From: Streptomyces rugosispiralis
Lineage (GTDB): Bacteria; Actinomycetota; Actinomycetes; Streptomycetales; Streptomycetaceae
Length of the DNA stretch: 47,701 bases
Direction: 5' to 3'
NCBI RefSeq assembly: GCF_024505145.1
Contig: NZ_JANIAA010000058.1
Location: 1 to 47,701, forward strand
Position 1 is the stretch's first letter; the number at the start of each line of letters is the position of its first letter. Positions 1-8,996 of the stretch are shown here, one piece after another. The notes beneath the pieces are model-generated. The model was not told the DNA's origin, did no database searches, and worked only from the letters and a program-made list of their open reading frames with translations. The position numbers were made by a program, and so were the translations under genes.

Positions 1-3000
1 ACGGATCCGCCGCCATCTGCTCCAGCACCCGCACCAGCCGCCGTATCACGCCCCGGGCGGCGTCCTCGTCGAACGCGTCCGGGCGGTAGTCCAGCCAGAA
101 CTTCAGCTCGTCCGCCGGGTCCACCCCCAGCGTCAGCGGGAAGGTGGTGGCCATCCGGGTCGTGCTGGTGGTCAGCCGCAGGGGGGCGGCCGGTCCGGTC
201 TCGCCCGCGTGGAAGTTCTCGAAGGCCATCAGGGTGTCGAAGGCGGCGCCCGGTCCGGCCAGGCGCTGGATCTCCTTGAGGCCGAGGTGCTGGTGGCCGA
301 GCAGCGTCGTCTGCTGGGCCTGCACCACGCTGAGCAGGTGGGCGATCGAGTCGGCCGGGCGCAGCCGGACCCGTACGGGGATCGTGTTGATGAAGAGCCC
401 CAGCATGTCCGCCATCCCCACCAGCTCCGGCGGGCGGCCGGCCACCGCGGCGCCGAACACCACATCGCTCCGGCCGGTGAGCTTGCCGACGACCTGGGCC
501 CAGGCCACCTGGAGCACGGTGTTCAGCGTGACCCCGTGGGCGCAGGCGAGCTCTCGCAGCGCACCGGCCAGATGGTCGCCGGTCTCGGCGAGGACCTTGC
601 GGGTGAGGATGGGTTCGGCGTTAGGGTCGAGCGCGGCGACCGTCGTCGGCTCGGACACGCCGTCGAGCGCCCGCTGCCAGGCGGCGCGGGCCGCCTCCCG
701 GTCCTGGCGGCGCAGCCAGGCCAGATATTCGCCGTAGGGCGTGGTCGGCGGTAGTTCGCGGGTGTCGCCACCGGCCGCATAGCCGGTCCACAGCTCGCGG
801 ATGAGGATCCGCAGCGACCAGCCGTCGAGCACGATGTGGTGCAGGGTCACGACCATGCGATGGCGGTCGGGGCCGGTCTTCACCAGCAGGATTCGTGCCA
901 GGGGCGGGGCGGCGAGGTCGAAGCGGCGGGCCCGTTCCGCGCTCTCCAGCCGGTCCGCCAGGGCTCCCGCCGCCTCGGCGCCGAGGTGCGACAGGTCCAC
1001 CTCGTGCCAGGGCAGGGTGACGTGGCGGGCGATCACCTGGACGGGGTCGTCCACGCCGACCAGGCGGCGGAAGCCGGTGCGCAGGCTGCCGTGCCGTGCG
1101 ACGAGCGACTCCCAGGTGGCGCGCAACTTTCCTACGTCCAGGGGCCCTTCGAGTTCCAGGACCTTCTGCTCCACATAGATGTCCCGCTCCCGCTCATCGA
1201 ACATCGCGTGGAAGAGCAGACCCTCCTGGAGCGGTGACAGCGGCAGTACGTCGACCACGCCGCCCGCCACCTCGGCCTCCAGCTCCTCGATCTGGGCCTG
1301 GTCGAGCGCCATCAGCGGGAAGTCGGACGGCGTATGGCCGCCGCCGGTGTGTGCGGCGAGGCCGGACAGCGTCTCCGCCCACGTTTCGAGCAGGCGCCGG
1401 GCGGCCGGTTCGGTGAGCAGGGGGTCCGGCCAGTCCAGGCTGAGGACCAGTTCGGCTCCCTCGACGCGGGCCGCCGCTTCGAGCGGGTGGGTGGGCGGCC
1501 GGTCGTCGTCGCCCGGGGCGGTGAAGCCGAGCTGCGGGGTGGGCAGGGCGGCGAGCGTGGCGGCGGTTTCGGGGTTGAGGTGGCGCAGCAGGCCGTAGCC
1601 GAGTCCATCGCCGGGGACGGCCCGGAGCTGTTCCTTGATCTGCCGCACGGCCCGGCCCGCCGCGGGCCCACCGATGCGGATCTCCGCGAGGTCGACGGGC
1701 CCGGTGTCGAGCCGTACGGGGTGGCTGTGCGCGAACGCGCCGACGGTGCGGGAGAGATCGGCGTCGCTGCCCAGGGCGCCACGTCCGTGGTCCGGCACCG
1801 CCACGTCCACGAGGAAGCCACCGGTCCGGTCCTGGCCGTCGCGCCAGGCGGCGAGGGCCGCGGTCAGCCCGGTCAGCAGGACGGTCTCGGCCCCGGTGTG
1901 GAACGCGTTCGGCAGGCCGGTCAGCACCGCCGCCGTGGTGTCGGCCGGGATGCGTACGGAGGCGCGCCGCACCGGGGCGTTCGCGTCGCGGGCCGGGTCG
2001 GCGGGCCGGACGGTGAGCAACGGGTCACCCGAGGCGAGGAGTTCGGTCCAGGCGGGCAGCTCCGCACGCCGCCGCGGACTGTCGGCCTGCGTGGCCAAGG
2101 CCCGTGTCCAGTGGCGGAACGATGTCGGGACGGCCGCCGTCTCCCGCCCCGCGACGGCGGCGGCCACGTCCTCCAGCAGGATCCGCCAGGACACCGCATC
2201 GGCCACCAGCCGGTCCGCCACGACGAGCAGCCGCCCCGGCGCGTCCGGCCCGTTGTCGCACCACACGGCCTGGGCCATCACCCCGGCCCGCCGGTCCAGC
2301 CGCCGCCCGGCCGCGGCCGACTCGGCGGTGAGCCGCTGCTGGAGCTGGTCGGCGTCCATGCCTGCCGTCGCCACCCGCCGCGTCCAGGGCCGGACGGACA
2401 CCGCCCCGGCCGGGGGCACGGTCAGCCGCCGCTCCGGGGTGGTCTCGAGCCGGGCCCGCAGCATGTCGTGGCGATCGACGACGGCCTGCAGCGCACGGGC
2501 GATGTCGGCCAGGTCCGCACCGGCCGGAAGGTCCAGCGCGGCCGACCGGAACCCCGCGGCCACCTCGGGTCTCGTGGGCCGTTGAAGTCCCTCGTGGTCC
2601 AGCAGTTCGTGCATGGCCGGGGAGAGCGGCAGGTGTCCGGCGCCCCGCGCCCGGTCGCCCGTCGCGGCGCCCGCGTCCAGCGGTTCGGCGACGCCGGCGA
2701 GGCGGGCCGGGGTGGCGAGCTCGAACACCTGGTACGGGGCGATCACCAGCCCGGCGCGCCGGGCCACCGACACCAGCAGCATGGTCAGAATCGAATCGCC
2801 GCCGAGCTCGAAGAAGGACGCCACCGCGCTGACCCGCTCCAGGCCGAGGATCTCGCCGTAGAGCCGGCAGAGCACCTCTTCGGTGGGTGTCCGCGGACCA
2901 CGGCCCTCGGCGGCGCCGGTGAAGTCGGGGGCGGGAAGGGCGGCCCGGTCCAGCTTGCCGTTGACCGTGACCGGAAGGGCGTCCAGGGCGACGACCGCGG

Positions 3001-4390
3001 CGGGCACCATGTACTCCGGCAGCCGCTCGGCCACGTACTCCCGCAGCCCGCCGGCGTCGACGAGGTCCCCCTCGGGGACGACGTAGGCCACGAGCCGCCG
3101 GTCCCCGGGGCGGTCCTCCCGTACGACCACGGCGACGTGGCCGACGCTCCGGTGCCCGGCGAGAACGGCCTCGACCTCACCCGGCTCCACCCGGAAGCCA
3201 CGGACCTTCACCTGCTCATCGGCGCGCCCGCCGAAGACCAGCTGACCGTCGGCCGTCCGCCGGGCGAGGTCGCCCGTGCGATACATCCGCCCGTCCGTGA
3301 ACGGGCAGGCCACGAAGCGTTCCGCGGTCAGCCCCGGACGGCGCAGATAGCCCCGCGCGAGCCCCGGTCCCGCGACATACAGCTCGCCCAGCACACCGTC
3401 GGGAACCGGCCGCAGACGCTCGTCCAGCACGAACACCCGCGTGTTGGCGATCGGCCCACCGATCGGCACCGGCCCCGACCGCACCAGGGGCTCGCTCATC
3501 GTCGCGCACACGGTGACCTCGGTCGGGCCGTATGCGTTGATCATCCGCCGGCCGGGGGCCCATCGCTCCACCAGCCCCGGCGGGCACACCTCACCCGCCA
3601 CCACCAGTGTCCGCAGGCTCTCCGGCAGCTCCTCCACCGTGGCCAGCACCGACGGCGGCACGGTGGCGTGCGTGACGCCGTACTCCGCCACCGTCTCGCT
3701 CAACGACCCCTGCGGCGGCAACCTGTCCGCGTCCGCCATCACCAGCGCGGCACCCGAAAGCAACGCCATGCAGATCTCGGAGACCGCGGCGTCGAAGCTC
3801 AACGACGCCAGCTGCAGCACCCGCGCGGCGGCGTCCACCGCGAAGCGCTCGATCTGCGCGGCCGCCAGGTTGCCGATGCCGCGATGGGTCACGAGCACAC
3901 CCTTGGGACGGCCCGTCGATCCCGACGTGTAGATCACATACGCCACATCGTCGGCGCCCACGGACACCGCGGGCGCCGATTCACCCTCCGCGGCCGGATC
4001 CCAGACCAGGCACTCCACCCCGGCCGGAACCAACTCCCGCGTCTCCTCCGAGCACACCGCCAGTACCGGCCCGGCGTCCTCGACCAGCCATCCGGCGCGC
4101 TCGGCCGGATACGCCGGATCCACCGGAACGAACCCGGCCCCGGCCTTGGCCACCCCCAGCCACACCGCCACCAGTTCGGCGGACCGGCCCAGCACCACCG
4201 CCACGAGGTCACCGCGCCGTACCCCGCGCGCGGCCAGCGCCCCGGCCACCCGGTCCGCCCGCGCCCCCAGCTCCGCGTACGACCACTCCAGACCGTCCGC
4301 GCCGACCACCGCCACCGCGTCCGGCGACTCGGCCACCTGGGCGTCGAACAACTCGCCCAGCGGTCGCGAGGATTCGGTCGTGCCATGCAT
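1..4390 (-). CDS. Nonribosomal peptide synthetase, first module A-PCP-E then C (3' end beyond window)
   Basis: The protein starts at ATG 4390 (GAGGGAGA ribosome site) and stays open to the left edge, 1463 residues visible. Order: adenylation domain about residues 10-500 (YTSGSTGRPKG, NAYGPTE, YRTGDL, NGKLDR); carrier domain with LGGDSI, Ser533; epimerisation-type domain about 580-1030; condensation domain from about 1040 with intact HHIVLDG (His1184-His1185). Having no upstream C domain, it is the initiation module. The pocket residues I read are D-A-S-T-V-A-A-V-C plus Lys of NGK, which resembles pockets for Phe, Tyr or beta-hydroxytyrosine. The E domain looks dead: HHxxxD reads DRLVAD (Asp726-Arg727) and EGHGRE reads PDHGRG (Pro866). 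Neighbouring Hpg/Dpg supply genes suggest later modules, outside the window, use these amino acids. Family assignment is certain; the substrate is inferred. Confidence 0.95.
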   Translation of the reverse strand, partial: MHGTTESSRPLGELFDAQVAESPDAVAVVGADGLEWSYAELGARADRVAGALAARGVRRGDLVAVVLGRSAELVAVWLGVAKAGAGFVPVDPAYPAERAGWLVEDAGPVLAVCSEETRELVPAGVECLVWDPAAEGESAPAVSVGADDVAYVIYTSGSTGRPKGVLVTHRGIGNLAAAQIERFAVDAAARVLQLASLSFDAAVSEICMALLSGAALVMADADRLPPQGSLSETVAEYGVTHATVPPSVLATVEELPESLRTLVVAGEVCPPGLVERWAPGRRMINAYGPTEVTVCATMSEPLVRSGPVPIGGPIANTRVFVLDERLRPVPDGVLGELYVAGPGLARGYLRRPGLTAERFVACPFTDGRMYRTGDLARRTADGQLVFGGRADEQVKVRGFRVEPGEVEAVLAGHRSVGHVAVVVREDRPGDRRLVAYVVPEGDLVDAGGLREYVAERLPEYMVPAAVVALDALPVTVNGKLDRAALPAPDFTGAAEGRGPRTPTEEVLCRLYGEILGLERVSAVASFFELGGDSILTMLLVSVARRAGLVIAPYQVFELATPARLAGVAEPLDAGAATGDRARGAGHLPLSPAMHELLDHEGLQRPTRPEVAAGFRSAALDLPAGADLADIARALQAVVDRHDMLRARLETTPERRLTVPPAGAVSVRPWTRRVATAGMDADQLQQRLTAESAAAGRRLDRRAGVMAQAVWCDNGPDAPGRLLVVADRLVADAVSWRILLEDVAAAVAGRETAAVPTSFRHWTRALATQADSPRRRAELPAWTELLASGDPLLTVRPADPARDANAPVRRASVRIPADTTAAVLTGLPNAFHTGAETVLLTGLTAALAAWRDGQDRTGGFLVDVAVPDHGRGALGSDADLSRTVGAFAHSHPVRLDTGPVDLAEIRIGGPAAGRAVRQIKEQLRAVPGDGLGYGLLRHLNPETAATLAALPTPQLGFTAPGDDDRPPTHPLEAAARVEGAELVLSLDWPDPLLTEPAARRLLETWAETLSGLAAHTGGGHTPSDFPLMALDQAQIEELEAEVAGGVVDVLPLSPLQEGLLFHAMFDERERDIYVEQKVLELEGPLDVGKLRATWESLVARHGSLRTGFRRLVGVDDPVQVIARHVTLPWHEVDLSHLGAEAAGALADRLESAERARRFDLAAPPLARILLVKTGPDRHRMVVTLHHIVLDGWSLRILIRELWTGYAAGGDTRELPPTTPYGEYLAWLRRQDREAARAAWQRALDGVSEPTTVAALDPNAEPILTRKVLAETGDHLAGALRELACAHGVTLNTVLQVAWAQVVGKLTGRSDVVFGAAVAGRPPELVGMADMLGLFINTIPVRVRLRPADSIAHLLSVVQAQQTTLLGHQHLGLKEIQRLAGPGAAFDTLMAFENFHAGETGPAAPLRLTTSTTRMATTFPLTLGVDPADELKFWLDYRPDAFDEDAARGVIRRLVRVLEQMAADP

Positions 4391-4458
4391 GGATGTCTCC
4401 CTCTGCTGCCTACTGCGGTACGCGATGGCGGTGACCGGAGGTACGTGCTCAGCCGTGC

Positions 4459-6477
4459 TCAGCCGTGGCCGGGAGGCGGGCCGCCGGGTATCGCCCGCAT
4501 GCCCGGATGGGGTCCCGGCGCATGCCCGTTGCCCACCGGCCCGTGGCCAAGCGGCGGCACCGGTCCACGCCCATTGGGCGGCGCCGCATGCCCGTCCGGC
4601 CCGCCACGCCCCGCGAACTGCGTGCGGTACAGCTCCGCGTAGAGCCCACCCAGAGCGAGGAGTTCCTCATGGGTGCCGCTCTCCCGCACCCGGCCGCCGT
4701 CGATCACGAGGATCTGGTCGGCGTCGCGGATGGTGGACAGCCGGTGGGCGATCACCAGCGAGGTGCGCCCCGCGAGCGCGGTTTCCAGCGCCCGCTGCAG
4801 CGCGGCCTCGGACTCGGAGTCGAGGTGCGCCGTGGCCTCGTCGAGGACGACGACCGGCGGCGCCTTGAGCAGCAGCCGGGCCATGGCGATGCGCTGCTTC
4901 TCGCCACCCGAGAGCCGGTAGCCGCGGTCGCCGACGACGGTGTCGAAGCCATCGGGCAGGGACTCGATCAGACCCCAGATCTGGGCGGCCTTGCAGGCGT
5001 CGACCATCTCCTGCTCGGTGGCCTCCGGGCGGGCGTAGCGGAGGTTGTCGCCGATGGTGGCGTGGAAGAGATAGGCGTCCTGGGTGACGACGCCGATGGT
5101 GTCGTAGAGGGACTCCAGTGTGAGGTCCCGGAGGTCGTGTCCGTCGATGCTGACGGTGCCCTCGCCGGGGTCGTACAGCCGGGGTACGAGATGGGTGATG
5201 GTGGTCTTGCCGGCGCCGGAGGGGCCGACGAGGGCGGTGAGCTTCCCGGCGGGCAGCCGGAAGCTCAGCTCGCGCAGGGTCCAGTCGTTCCTGGTGCGCT
5301 CCGGCCGTGGGATGGCGATCGATTCGAGGGAGGCGAGCGAGACCTCCGCGGCGGCCGGGTACGAGAACGAGACGCCGTCGAAGACGATCTCGGGCGCGCC
5401 GTCGCGGGGCAGGGCGATCGCGTCGGGCTTCTCGGAGATGAGCGGCTTGAGGTCGAGGATCTCGAAGAGCCGGTCGAAGCTGACCAGGGCGGTGACCACG
5501 TTGGCCTGGGCGCTGGAGAGCTGGTTGATGGGGCCGAAGAGCCGGGTGAGCAGCGTGGCCAGGGCCACCAGGGTGCCGATCTCGAAGGCGTCGTCGATGA
5601 CGAGGCGGCCGCCGACGCCGTAGACCACGGCGGTGGCGAGCGCGCCGAGGAGGACCATCGACAGGAAGAGCAGCTTGCCGTTGACCGCGGTCAGGACGCC
5701 GAGGTCGCGGACCTTGCCGGCCAGCTTGGTGAACTGGCGCAGCTCCCGGCTGGGCCGGCCGTACAGCTTGGCCAGCAGGGCGCCGGTCACGTTGAAGCGC
5801 TCGTTCATCAGCGCGCCCATTTCGGCGTTCTGCTCCATCTGGGAGCGCATGAGCCGCTGCAGCCGGCGCCCGACGACCTTGCCGGGGAGGATGAAGAAGG
5901 GCAGCACGACCAGGGAGATCAGGGTGATCACCCAGGACAGGTAGAACATCGTGATGAGGACGAACAGCAGGGTGAGCGCGGCCGAGACGACCGTGGACAG
6001 CAGTGAGGTCAGGGCCTGCTGGGCCCCGACCACATCCGCGTTGAGCCGGCTGACCAGGGCGCCGGTCTGGGCCCGGGTGAAGAACGCGAGCGGCTGGCGC
6101 TGCACATGGTCGAAGACCTCGGTGCGCAGCCCGTAGACGAGCCCCTCGCTGACCCGGGCCGAGTACCACGCCTCGCCGAACCCCAGCAGCGCGCCGAGGA
6201 CCGCCAGTCCGCCGACCGCCACGGCGATACCCACGACGACATCGGAATCATGTTCGGCGATGCCATTGTCGATGAGGTATTTGAACAGGATGGGGGTGGC
6301 CACCACAATCGCGGCGTTCAGCACGGTCATGAGCAGCAGCAGACAGATGCTGACGCGGTACGGCCGGGTATACGGAAGAATCCGTTTCGCGGTCCCCGCC
6401 TTTATTTTCTGCTTGGTCACGGATGGGTCGGGGCCCACCGCGCGAATCATCATCGGCCCTGGGCCGCCTATGGACAC
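4459..6477 (-). CDS. ABC exporter, fused membrane and ATPase domains
   Basis: A 672-residue half-transporter of the MsbA/lipid-drug exporter type: six predicted membrane helices in roughly residues 40-330, then an ATPase domain with Walker A VGPSGAGKTT (about 417-426), signature LSGGEKQR (about 521) and Walker B VVVLDEATAHLD (about 541). The last 40 residues are a Gly/Pro/His-rich tail. I chose GTG 6477 because AGGAG lies seven bases upstream; ATG codons eight and nine residues in are alternatives. It sits between the MbtH gene (30 bp upstream) and the NRPS (68 bp downstream) on the same strand, so all three are probably one operon. Glycopeptide clusters carry a similar transporter, and export of the finished peptide as a homodimer is the likely role. 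The substrate is inferred from context only. Confidence 0.93.
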   Translation of the reverse strand: MSIGGPGPMMIRAVGPDPSVTKQKIKAGTAKRILPYTRPYRVSICLLLLMTVLNAAIVVATPILFKYLIDNGIAEHDSDVVVGIAVAVGGLAVLGALLGFGEAWYSARVSEGLVYGLRTEVFDHVQRQPLAFFTRAQTGALVSRLNADVVGAQQALTSLLSTVVSAALTLLFVLITMFYLSWVITLISLVVLPFFILPGKVVGRRLQRLMRSQMEQNAEMGALMNERFNVTGALLAKLYGRPSRELRQFTKLAGKVRDLGVLTAVNGKLLFLSMVLLGALATAVVYGVGGRLVIDDAFEIGTLVALATLLTRLFGPINQLSSAQANVVTALVSFDRLFEILDLKPLISEKPDAIALPRDGAPEIVFDGVSFSYPAAAEVSLASLESIAIPRPERTRNDWTLRELSFRLPAGKLTALVGPSGAGKTTITHLVPRLYDPGEGTVSIDGHDLRDLTLESLYDTIGVVTQDAYLFHATIGDNLRYARPEATEQEMVDACKAAQIWGLIESLPDGFDTVVGDRGYRLSGGEKQRIAMARLLLKAPPVVVLDEATAHLDSESEAALQRALETALAGRTSLVIAHRLSTIRDADQILVIDGGRVRESGTHEELLALGGLYAELYRTQFAGRGGPDGHAAPPNGRGPVPPLGHGPVGNGHAPGPHPGMRAIPGGPPPGHG

Positions 6478-6507
6478 GACGCTCTCCTCGGCTTGGGTCG
6501 TTCCGAC

Positions 6508-6714
6508 CTATGTGAGCTGGTCGATGAGGCTCTTGGGGCGCATGTCGCGCCAGTTCTCCTCGATGTAGTCCAGGCAGTTCTTGCGGGCGTCCTCGCCGAA
6601 TACGACGCGCCAGCCGGCCGGTACCTCGGCAAAGGCGGGCCACAGCGAATACTGGCCCTCGTCGTTCAGCAGGACCAGAAAGGAACCGTTTTCGTCGTCG
6701 AACGGATTGGTCAT
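6508..6714 (-). CDS. mbtH: MbtH-like NRPS chaperone
   Basis: A 68-residue protein, the normal size for the family. It begins MTNPFDDENG and contains the family signature N-x-E-x-Q-x-S-x-W-P (NDEGQYSLWP), then VPAGW and the C-terminal NWRDMRPKSL. MbtH proteins bind adenylation domains and are often needed for their folding or activity, especially for Tyr- and Hpg-type domains. ATG 6714 has AAGGAG five bases upstream; a longer frame to 6783 exists but adds residues absent from the family. It is the first gene of the NRPS-side operon and follows a StrR-type operator candidate at 6803-6831. Confidence 0.95.
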   Translation of the reverse strand: MTNPFDDENGSFLVLLNDEGQYSLWPAFAEVPAGWRVVFGEDARKNCLDYIEENWRDMRPKSLIDQLT

Positions 6715-6802
6715 CTTCACTCCTTCCAACTTCCCTGGAGCGGGCCGGAATTCAAGGTAACGAGGGCCCATCGGGAGCGGCAAGGTCGACTATTGAAGTG
6801 GC

Positions 6803-6831
6803 GTCCAACCGCGTATTCTCTGCACTTGGAC
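6803..6831. promoter_or_regulatory. Candidate StrR/Bbr operator, GTCCAA-N17-TTGGAC
   Basis: Exact inverted repeat: GTCCAA at 6803-6808 and TTGGAC at 6826-6831, 17 bases between. It lies 89 bp upstream of the MbtH-ABC-NRPS operon and 105 bp upstream of the response-regulator gene on the other strand. StrR-family activators of glycopeptide clusters are known to bind GTCCA...TGGAC repeats. A StrR-type gene is present at 19929-20897. The same spacing occurs at two other sites in this cluster. Confidence 0.8.
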
Positions 6832-6881
6832 AACGGGTGAAACCCCGCGGAAACCGGAGCCGGGGCATTCTGGATCCCGTT

Positions 6882-6916
6882 GTCCAGGGGGCAGGGCCGA
6901 ACAGGGCCGGTTGGAC
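6882..6916. promoter_or_regulatory. Second, wider inverted repeat GTCCAG-N23-TTGGAC
   Basis: GTCCAG at 6882-6887 and TTGGAC at 6911-6916, separated by 23 bases, end 20 bp before the GTG of the response regulator. Half-sites match the operator at 6803-6831 but the spacing is six bases longer. It may be a weak second site or chance. Confidence 0.35.
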
Positions 6917-6936
6917 AGACCGAGGAGGGGGAGCGG

Positions 6937-7590
6937 GTGCGCGTACTCGTGGTGGAGGACGACCAGGAAATGGCGCAGGCGGTGGCCGTCGGCTTACGGC
7001 GGGCGCAGCTGGCCGTCGATGTGGCGTTCGACGGGGAGAGCGGTCTTGAGCGGGCGCTGCTCAGTGACTACGACGTGATCGTGCTGGACCGGGATCTGCC
7101 CGGGATGCACGGCGACGAGATCTGCTCCGAGCTGATCGCGTCCGGCTGCCGCAGCAGGGTGTTGATGCTGACCGCGGCGGCCTCGGCGGAGGATCTGGTC
7201 GACGGGCTCAATCTCGGGGCCGATGACTATCTGGCGAAGCCGTTCGACTTCCCGGTGCTGATCGCCCGGATCGGCGCGCTGGCGCGGCGGGCGCATCCGG
7301 CCGTGCCGCCGGTGGTGCACCACGGCGACCTGGTGGTGGACACGGCGCGCCGCAAGGCCGCTCGGGCGGGCCGGCCGCTGGAGCTGGCGCCCAAGGAGTT
7401 CGGGGTGCTGGAGCTGCTGCTGTCGGCCAAGGGGCGGGCGGTGTCGGCGGAGGAGCTGCTGGAGCGGGTGTGGGACGAGGCGGCCGATCCGTTCACCAGC
7501 GCCGTGAAGATCACCATCAGCAGGCTGCGGGCCAAGCTGGGCGATCCGCCGGTGATCGAGACCGTCGCCAAGCGCGGCTACCGGATCTGA
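6937..7590 (+). CDS. OmpR/PhoB-type response regulator with a TTA codon
   Basis: A 217-residue response regulator. The receiver domain (1-115) has the acidic pair VVEDD, phosphoacceptor Asp51 in VLDRDLPG and Lys101 in LAKPF. The winged-helix DNA-binding domain (about 125-215) ends with ISRLRAKLGDP and KRGYRI. GTG 6937 is preferred because GAGGAGGGG lies just upstream and the domain begins at once; an ATG at 6880 is the alternative. Codon 20 (6994-6996) is TTA, so translation should need the bldA tRNA. The partner kinase begins eight bases downstream. Placement between two biosynthetic operons suggests cluster control or response to the product, as VanRS-like pairs do; the signal is unknown. 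Confidence 0.93.
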   Translation: MRVLVVEDDQEMAQAVAVGLRRAQLAVDVAFDGESGLERALLSDYDVIVLDRDLPGMHGDEICSELIASGCRSRVLMLTAAASAEDLVDGLNLGADDYLAKPFDFPVLIARIGALARRAHPAVPPVVHHGDLVVDTARRKAARAGRPLELAPKEFGVLELLLSAKGRAVSAEELLERVWDEAADPFTSAVKITISRLRAKLGDPPVIETVAKRGYRI

Positions 7591-7598
7591 GGCCGCCG

Positions 7599-8996
7599 AT
7601 GTCTCCGCTGTCCCGGCTGATGTCTCCGCTGTCCCGGCTCACCGCCCGGCTCGCGGGTTCGCCGCTGCCCCGGCGTACGGTCCGGCTGAAGCTCACGCTG
7701 CTGTACGGCGCGCTGTTCCTGCTCTCCGGGGCGGCGCTGCTGACGATCACGTATCTGCTGGTGCTGGGCTCCAACGGCGGTTCCCTGTACGGCGGGCAGC
7801 CCGCACCGGGCGGCGGTGCGCCGCGGGCGGGCGAGACCGACGGCCACTCCTCGCCGGTGCCGCCGCCGCGGGGGCGCGTCGGGCAGAGCACGCGCGATGT
7901 CCTCCCGGCCGCGGCGCGGGAGATCATGGAGCTGCAGCGGGACGCCGTGCTGCACGACCTGCTGGTGCAGTCCGCGATCGCGCTCGGGCTGATGTCGGTC
8001 ATCTCGATCGCGCTGGGCTGGGTGGTCTCGGGGCGGATACTGCGCCCGCTGCGTACGGTCATCGCCGCCGCCCGGGAGATCTCGGCGACCAGCCTGCATC
8101 AGCGCCTCGCCCTCGAGGGCCCGCGCGATGAGCTCAAGGAGCTGGGCGACACCTTCGACGGTCTGCTCGGCCGGCTGGAGACATCGTTCGAGGCACAGCG
8201 CCGGTTCGTCGCCAACGCCTCGCATGAGCTGCGCACTCCGCTGGCCCGGCAGCGGACGCTGGGGCAGCTGGCCCTGTCGGATCCCGACGCGGACGTGGCA
8301 TCGCTGCGCGTGGCGCACGAACGGATCCTCGCCGCGGGCGCCCAGCAGGAGCGCATGATCGAGGCGTTGCTCACCTTGGCCCGTAGCCACGCGGGGATCG
8401 AGGTGCGGCGGCCGTTCGACCTGGACCGGCTGGCGCGGGACGTCGTGGCCACCCGCCGGACGGACGCGGAGCAGCGGCGGGTCACGCTGCGCTGTGCGCT
8501 CGCGGCAACGGTCGCGGCGGGCCATCGCCAGCTGGCCGAACGGCTCGTCATCAACCTGGTGGACAACGCGCTGCGGCACAACGAGCCGTACGGCTGGGTG
8601 GAGGTGGCCACGGCGGACGCGCCCGGCCGGGCGGTCCTGACCGTGGCCAACTCCGGTCCGGTGGTGCCGCCGAGCGCGCTGGACCAGATGTTCCAGCCGT
8701 TCCAGCGGCTCGGCGACCCGCGGACCAACAAGGACGGCCTGGGGCTCGGGCTGTCGATCGTGCAGGCCGTCGCGGTGGCGCATGACGCCACGCTCGCCGT
8801 CGAGGCCCGCCCGGAGGGGGGCCTCGTCTTCACGATCGGCTTTCCGCACCCATCGACCCACCGGCAGGGACCGCCGACGGACCACCGGCAGGAACCGCCA
8901 ACGGCTCACCGGCAGGAAACGCCAACGGCTCACCGGCCGGGAGCATCACCCGCCCACCGCCCGGGGCCGCCACCCCAGCGGCGAGGGAAGCGGTGA
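7599..8996 (+). CDS. Membrane sensor histidine kinase
   Basis: A 465-residue kinase paired with the preceding regulator. Transmembrane helices at about 32-57 and 122-145 flank a short Gly/Pro-rich outer loop. A HAMP segment follows, then the H-box SHELRTPLARQ (His about 209), N-box NLVDNALRHN (about 318) and G-box DGLGLGLSIV (about 379). The normal fold ends near residue 418 (GFPHP); the last 47 residues are a His/Arg/Gln/Pro tail built on a repeated HRQxPPTx unit. The first 14 residues are an exact 7-residue duplication (MSPLSRL twice), so the start may be 7599 or 7620. The tail DNA is also coding on the other strand, as the end of the hydrolase gene. Confidence 0.92.
   Translation: MSPLSRLMSPLSRLTARLAGSPLPRRTVRLKLTLLYGALFLLSGAALLTITYLLVLGSNGGSLYGGQPAPGGGAPRAGETDGHSSPVPPPRGRVGQSTRDVLPAAAREIMELQRDAVLHDLLVQSAIALGLMSVISIALGWVVSGRILRPLRTVIAAAREISATSLHQRLALEGPRDELKELGDTFDGLLGRLETSFEAQRRFVANASHELRTPLARQRTLGQLALSDPDADVASLRVAHERILAAGAQQERMIEALLTLARSHAGIEVRRPFDLDRLARDVVATRRTDAEQRRVTLRCALAATVAAGHRQLAERLVINLVDNALRHNEPYGWVEVATADAPGRAVLTVANSGPVVPPSALDQMFQPFQRLGDPRTNKDGLGLGLSIVQAVAVAHDATLAVEARPEGGLVFTIGFPHPSTHRQGPPTDHRQEPPTAHRQETPTAHRPGASPAHRPGPPPQRRGKR

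Noticed and set aside
1334..4642. Very long plus-strand open frame opposite the NRPS
   Set aside because: It is the antisense shadow of the NRPS: low-complexity Arg/Gly/Pro/His sequence, while the minus strand shows clear A, PCP, E and C motifs.
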